Source: Acidobacteriota bacterium (GTDB lineage Bacteria > Acidobacteriota > Terriglobia > Terriglobales > Acidobacteriaceae). Taken from it: a stretch of 64,000 nucleotides of DNA. The position numbers and the translations under genes are program-made. The notes below the pieces were generated by a model that was given only the letters and a program-made list of their open reading frames with translations, did not search any database and was not told the origin of the DNA. The stretch spans positions 62,001 through 126,000 of the forward strand of contig JABCZH010000003.1 in the NCBI GenBank assembly GCA_013289795.1. Reading direction: 5' to 3'. Below, piece after piece: positions 60,188-64,000 of the stretch. Position 1 is the first letter of the stretch. Every line of letters begins with the position of its first letter.

Positions 60188-60329
60188 TTTTTCTTTATGA
60201 GAATAGCTGCCCCGAATTATAAACGAACCGCAACGCCCAACCCGTTGGCAAACTGGGAACCGAGAACTGACTACCAGCAGCGGCTTTTCATGCTATGCTG
60301 CGCTCAAACTTCTGCATCCCGGGACTGAC

Positions 60330-62027
60330 GTGCTCGCCGAACTGCGGCTCGAAAATTACGCCGTGATCGATAACGTGGCGGTGGAGTTCGCCGCCGGCCT
60401 CAACCTGCTCACGGGCGAAACTGGAGCAGGGAAATCCATCCTGATTGATGCACTGGCGTTGCTTCTGGGCGATAAGGCTTCCACCGACGTGATCCGCACG
60501 GGAGCCGAGCGCGCCGTGATCTCGGCAGTGTTTGAAATCGAGGGCGGGACGGAGAAGGCTGTCGCACGCATCCTGGAAACTAATGGGATCGATGCCGAGG
60601 ATGGCCCGGTCATTTTGAGGCGGGAGATTGCGGCCGGGGGGAAGGGCCGCGTCTTCGTCAACAATCAACCCGCCACGGTGGGAGTGCTGCGGCAACTCGC
60701 GCCCTATCTGGCGACCATCCATGCGCAGAATGAATCGATCCATTCTTTCGACGCGGCTGCGCGCCTCGAATTGCTGGATGCCTACGCTGGGAGTCAGCTC
60801 GCGCCGACGGCAGAGGCATTTGCCCGCTGGAAAGGAATTGGTGCACGAATTGACGAACTGGAACACGGCGAGCAGGACCGCTTGCGACTGCTTGATCTCT
60901 GGACATTTCAGAAGTGTGAGATTGAGGAAGCCAGGCTGCAACCCAGCGAGGACGAACGGCTGGAAGCAGAGAAACGGGTGTTGGCCAACGCAGAAAAAAT
61001 ATACGGCGCGGCCATGAACGCCTTTGACTTGCTCTACGAGGGGCCAGCTTCCACGTCTTCCTCTTTGCGGACGGCGCAGAAGCACATCGAGGAACTGTCG
61101 CGCTACGAGCCGAAGTTCCGCGAGTCGCTGGCGGCAATTGAGACGGCCCGCATCAGCGTGGAAGACGTGGGCGCTACGCTGCGAGACTACGCTGGGGGCA
61201 TTCAGGCATCGCCCGAGCGGTTGGCTGAGATCGAAGATCGGCTTGCGATGCTGGATCGGCTGAAGCGCAAATATGGACCCGCGCTCGAAGACGTAGTTCG
61301 GAACGGCGAGGAAGTCAGCCGCAAGCTTTCCGAGATGGAGAACAAAGACGAAATCCTGGGCCATCTTCGTCGGGAGCTGGCACAAGCTGCGCAGGAATAT
61401 TTGCAGGCGGCGCGTGCTATTTCAAAGAAGCGCTACAACGCCGCCCGCAAGCTGGAGAAACTCGTCGAAGCCGAGATTAACGATCTGGCGATGAAATCCA
61501 GCTTTCAGATTGAGATCAACGGAAGCGATGAAGAAGGGAATTGGACCGGGTCAGGCTTCGACCAAGTCGTGTATTTGATCACCACGAATCCTGGCGAGCC
61601 GATGCGGCCGCTGGAGCAGATTGCGTCCGGCGGTGAGTTGTCGCGCGTGATGCTGGCTCTGAAGGCAAGCGTTGAGACTGGAGCCGCGGGCAAAAAGGCG
61701 AAGACACTTGCTGCCCAAAGGACGATGGTCTTCGACGAAATTGACACTGGTATCGGCGGCAGTGCTGCGGAAGCTGTCGGCAAGAAGCTGAAAGCTTTGT
61801 CGAGAACGAATCAGGTTCTATGCGTAACCCATCTGCCGCAGATCGCGACCTTTGCGGATCATCATTACGTGATCGCGAAGCGGGCCTCCGGCGAGCGGAC
61901 GAAGACTACCGTGCGACTTATCACGGGCGACGAGCGTACCGAAGAAGTGGCGCGCATGCTGAGCGGGGCCAAGCTGACGGAGACTTCGCGGAAGCATGCT
62001 GAACAGATGCTGAAGGCGAATGCTTGA
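60330..62027 (+). CDS. recN: DNA repair protein RecN
   Basis: 565 residues: LRLENYAVIDNVAVEFAAGLN, Walker A GETGAGKSILIDAL, RVFVNNQPATVGVLRQL, long coiled coils, then LSRVMLALKA (signature) and MVFDEIDTGIGGSAAEAVG (Walker B). SMC-like ATPase of double-strand break repair. GTG start at 60330. Full length for the family. Confidence 0.96.
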   Translation: MLAELRLENYAVIDNVAVEFAAGLNLLTGETGAGKSILIDALALLLGDKASTDVIRTGAERAVISAVFEIEGGTEKAVARILETNGIDAEDGPVILRREIAAGGKGRVFVNNQPATVGVLRQLAPYLATIHAQNESIHSFDAAARLELLDAYAGSQLAPTAEAFARWKGIGARIDELEHGEQDRLRLLDLWTFQKCEIEEARLQPSEDERLEAEKRVLANAEKIYGAAMNAFDLLYEGPASTSSSLRTAQKHIEELSRYEPKFRESLAAIETARISVEDVGATLRDYAGGIQASPERLAEIEDRLAMLDRLKRKYGPALEDVVRNGEEVSRKLSEMENKDEILGHLRRELAQAAQEYLQAARAISKKRYNAARKLEKLVEAEINDLAMKSSFQIEINGSDEEGNWTGSGFDQVVYLITTNPGEPMRPLEQIASGGELSRVMLALKASVETGAAGKKAKTLAAQRTMVFDEIDTGIGGSAAEAVGKKLKALSRTNQVLCVTHLPQIATFADHHYVIAKRASGERTKTTVRLITGDERTEEVARMLSGAKLTETSRKHAEQMLKANA

Positions 62028-62054
62028 AGTGGCGTCGCCTCCAATCGCCCAGGT

Positions 62055-62351
62055 CTAAATGGACGGTTGTTGCTCGGCAACGTGCGGGAACGGACGCACC
62101 ATCGGCTGCCGATTCTTCTTTGCCCGCCAGAGGTCGTACTGGGCCTGCATGTTCATCCAGAGGTCTGGAGAGGTGCCCAGGGCGGCCGCCAGCCGAAGCG
62201 CCATGTTGGCAGAGATCCCGGACTTGCCATTGAGCACTCGTGACAGCGTCACGCGGGTGACACGCAAGTGCTCTGCTGCCGCCGATACGGCCATACCGCC
62301 GAGGTACTCTCGAAGTACCAAGCCGGGGGCAGGTGGATTGTGCATGCGCAT
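62055..62351 (-). CDS. higA: HigA-type antitoxin (XRE)
   Basis: 98 residues: HNPPAPGLVLREYLGGMAVS, AAAEHLRVTRVTLSRVLNGKSGISANMALRLAAALGTSPDLWMNMQAQYDL in blocks, the HigA addiction-module helix-turn-helix signature. Encoded after the toxin, the usual higBA order; the 9-base gap and direction make them one operon. Confidence 0.95.
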   Translation of the reverse strand: MRMHNPPAPGLVLREYLGGMAVSAAAEHLRVTRVTLSRVLNGKSGISANMALRLAAALGTSPDLWMNMQAQYDLWRAKKNRQPMVRPFPHVAEQQPSI

Positions 62352-62360
62352 AAAAGACTC

Positions 62361-62639
62361 CTAGTGATAGTCCAAGTAATCAACGAGGATCGCGTCCTCG
62401 CCTTCGAACTTGAAAGTTAGCCGCCAGTTTCCGCTGACGCCGATCGACCTGTGATCCCTGAGGGTCCCAGTTAAAGGATGAAGTCTCCATCCGGGCGCGT
62501 TCAAATCGCCGGGGCCTTTGGCGTTGTCGAGGGCAAACAATTGCAAGCGTATTTTTTCTGCATGCTTTGCTTGTATCCCTGCCTTCGATCCGGTGCGAAA
62601 AAACCTTTCGATGCCCCGGTGTCGGAAGCTCTTGATCAC
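62361..62639 (-). CDS. higB: HigB-type toxin (RelE/ParE superfamily)
   Basis: 92 residues from GTG 62639: IKSFRHRGIERFFRTGSKAG, RLQLFALDNAKGPGDLNAPGWRLHPLTG and GVSGNWRLTFKFEGEDAILVDYLDYH, with the NWRLTF/DYLDYH ends typical of HigB mRNA interferases. The longer open frame to 62675 crosses the operator-like repeat and gives no added domain. Confidence 0.93.
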   Translation of the reverse strand: MIKSFRHRGIERFFRTGSKAGIQAKHAEKIRLQLFALDNAKGPGDLNAPGWRLHPLTGTLRDHRSIGVSGNWRLTFKFEGEDAILVDYLDYH

Positions 62640-62647
62640 TACGTATA

Positions 62648-62661
62648 GTGTAACGATACAC
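62648..62661. promoter_or_regulatory. Inverted repeat between higB and the divergent antitoxin gene
   Basis: GTGTA and TACAC arms around ACGA, nine bases upstream of the higB GTG. Likely part of the HigA operator (inference). Confidence 0.45.
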
Positions 62662-62684
62662 GCTACACAGGTCAAGGGAGTACA

Positions 62685-62934
62685 ATGTGGTTAGCCATGG
62701 AAACCATCAACATCAGCCGTGCAAAGGCCCGACTCTTGCAATTGATTGCGAAGGCGTGCCGCGGCGAGGAGATTGTCATCACCCGCGGCTCAAAGCCCGT
62801 CGTGCGTCTGGTCGCCGTCTCTCCAAGGAACCGGCCCCCGCAAACCCGGGGCCCTGAAGGGCAAACTCTTCTTTGCGCCCGATGCGTTCGCTCCGCTAAC
62901 AGACGCGGAAATGGAAGATCTCGGGTTCGAGTGA
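62685..62934 (+). pseudogene. Phd/YefM-type antitoxin, broken by a +1 frameshift
   Basis: From ATG 62685 (AGGGAG four bases upstream; 62697 also possible) the frame reads METINISRAKARLLQLIAKA, then CRGEEIVITRGSKPVVRLVAV, an antitoxin start. It leaves frame at a CCCCC run (62835-62839). Removing one C gives the expected tail RKPGALKGKLFFAPDAFAPL followed by EMEDLGFE and TGA at 62934. Length 250 nt agrees with one extra base. No VapC toxin gene follows; the antitoxin is an orphan, divergent from higBA. Confidence 0.85.
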
Positions 62935-63095
62935 ACACGGTCGCCGTGACCCTCGCCCCGTTCGCCCTCCGAATTTCCCCAATCGCCGCTAATCCTAAGC
63001 CTTTCTACGGCTTACGTTGACCAAGATGGTTCTTTCGGGTAAGCTTTAGCAATACAAACATAGTGGGAAAAGTGTACCCTTACAGGAACTTTATC

Positions 63096-64000
63096 GTGCC
63101 TAATCAAGACGGCAAAACGCTGCTTTTATTGAAACCCCGGGGGTTCTGCGCCGGGGTGGTTCGAGCCATTGATATCGTCCGCATTGCCCTGGAAGCCTTC
63201 GGGCCGCCGATTTACGTGCGTAAGGAGATCGTCCACAACCGGTTCGTGGTGGAAGAACTTCAAGCCAAGGGCGCCATTTTTGTGGATAGCGTGGACGAAG
63301 TCCCGAACGGCGAACGCGTGATTTATAGCGCCCATGGGGTTTCACCCGAAGTGCGCGAAGCCAGCCAGACCCGCGGGCTGCGGGTGATCGATGCGACTTG
63401 CCCGCTGGTGACCAAGGTCCACGTGGAAGCCGTGAAGTTCGCGAAGGAGGGGTATTCGCTTATCCTCATCGGCCACCGCGACCACGACGAGGTGATTGGC
63501 ACCTTGGGTGAGGCTCCTCTGGTTACTCAGGTCGTGGGGTCGCCGGAGCAGGTGGAATCGCTGACCCTGCCCGATCCCGATCGGGTGGCTTATCTCACCC
63601 AAACAACGCTAAGTTTGGACGAGACTAAAGACATCATTGCCGCGCTGCGCCGCAAGTTCCCCAATATTCAGGGGCCACACGCGCAGGACATCTGCTATGC
63701 GACGGAAAACCGTCAGGTGGCGGTGAAACACGTGGCTTCCGATGCTGACTTGCTGCTGGTCGTCGGCTCCGACAACAGTTCGAATTCCAACCGGCTGGTG
63801 GAAGTCGCGCGCAACTTGGGCACCAGCTCACATCTCATCGATAGTTACCGAAACATTCAACCCGACTGGCTGGAAGGGGTAAAGACCATTGCCCTGACCG
63901 CCGGCGCCTCTGCGCCCGAGTGCTTGGTGGAGGAAGTGGTCAAGTTCCTGGCGACCAAGGGCTTCAACAATGTGAATGAAGTGGAAGTGATGCCTGAAAA
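63096..64000 (+). CDS. ispH: 4-hydroxy-3-methylbut-2-enyl diphosphate reductase (3' end outside window)
   Basis: 301 codons are seen. LLLLKPRGFCAGVVRAIDIV holds the first cluster Cys, VIYSAHGVSP a substrate His, DATCPLVTKVHVEAVKF the second Cys, LIGHRDHDEV the next His, and QDICYATENRQ the third Cys. NSSNSNRL and LTAGASAPE are substrate-binding blocks. This is the 4Fe-4S enzyme of the last step of the MEP isoprenoid pathway. GTG 63096 has AGGA eight bases upstream; a GTG at 63072 in frame is an alternative. Confidence 0.96.
   Translation, partial: MPNQDGKTLLLLKPRGFCAGVVRAIDIVRIALEAFGPPIYVRKEIVHNRFVVEELQAKGAIFVDSVDEVPNGERVIYSAHGVSPEVREASQTRGLRVIDATCPLVTKVHVEAVKFAKEGYSLILIGHRDHDEVIGTLGEAPLVTQVVGSPEQVESLTLPDPDRVAYLTQTTLSLDETKDIIAALRRKFPNIQGPHAQDICYATENRQVAVKHVASDADLLLVVGSDNSSNSNRLVEVARNLGTSSHLIDSYRNIQPDWLEGVKTIALTAGASAPECLVEEVVKFLATKGFNNVNEVEVMPE

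Noticed and set aside
60288-61385. Minus-strand frame of 365 codons
   Set aside because: Antisense to recN.

Overview
The window looks like chromosomal DNA of an Acidobacteriota member (Terriglobia/Koribacter-like). This rests on the large ADOP-type MacB/FtsX permease with an adjoining PadR gene, GloVer-repeat and other secreted proteins typical of the phylum, ECF42 sigma/DGPF protein loci, DUF3300/DUF2950 proteins, and moderately high GC. No tRNA, rRNA, CRISPR array, prophage or intact insertion sequence was seen. One tmRNA gene is present.

Region by region. 1-5.9 kb: end of a MacB-like permease, a frameshifted DGPF gene, a small membrane protein with an XRE regulator, and two secreted proteins. 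5.9-12 kb: an ECF42-type regulon (three DGPF genes in two loci, a Tat-exported esterase, a RibD-like reductase), a 3' relic of an ECF42 sigma gene, a DUF433/DUF5615 toxin-antitoxin pair and two broken genes. 12-15.8 kb: MBL hydrolase, SDR, dehalogenase-like hydrolase and DJ-1 family protein, all on the + strand. 15.8-18.7 kb: vapBC, then a TIR-like effector candidate followed by a DUF2971 gene. 18.8-20.6 kb: a VOC protein and the intact ECF42 sigma factor. 20.8-27 kb: secreted proteins, an ADOP permease with its PadR regulator, and a beta-hydroxyacid dehydrogenase. 27-32.8 kb: an exported PPC/DUF296 protein, a Tat aldo/keto reductase, and a four-gene signalling operon (FixJ-like regulator, PAS histidine kinase, receiver-only protein, receiver-less sigma-54 activator). 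33-37.6 kb: metallothionein-like protein, DUF3300, DUF2950, aldo/keto reductase, conserved secreted protein. 37.8-43.7 kb: complete RND efflux operon. 43.7-45.7 kb: ssrA, a possible novel antitoxin with a PIN toxin, and GNAT. 45.7-55 kb: copper/cytochrome monooxygenase-like protein, POTRA protein, serine hydrolase, radical SAM protein, YdeI, TPR protein, lipase-like lipoprotein and small proteins. 55-60.2 kb: Tol-Pal cluster. 60.3-64 kb: recN, higBA, a broken antitoxin, ispH (cut by the window edge).

The strongest self-consistent system is the ECF42 regulon. Three sites of the form TGTCGA-N16-CGAC lie upstream of three separate DGPF loci, and the window holds both an intact ECF42 sigma gene and the last 24 codons of a second one. 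The most novel gene pair is the TIR-like protein plus DUF2971 protein at 16.7-18.7 kb, a plausible but unproven defence module. Five genes are interrupted by a single frameshift or stop; whether this is decay or assembly error cannot be decided from the sequence alone.
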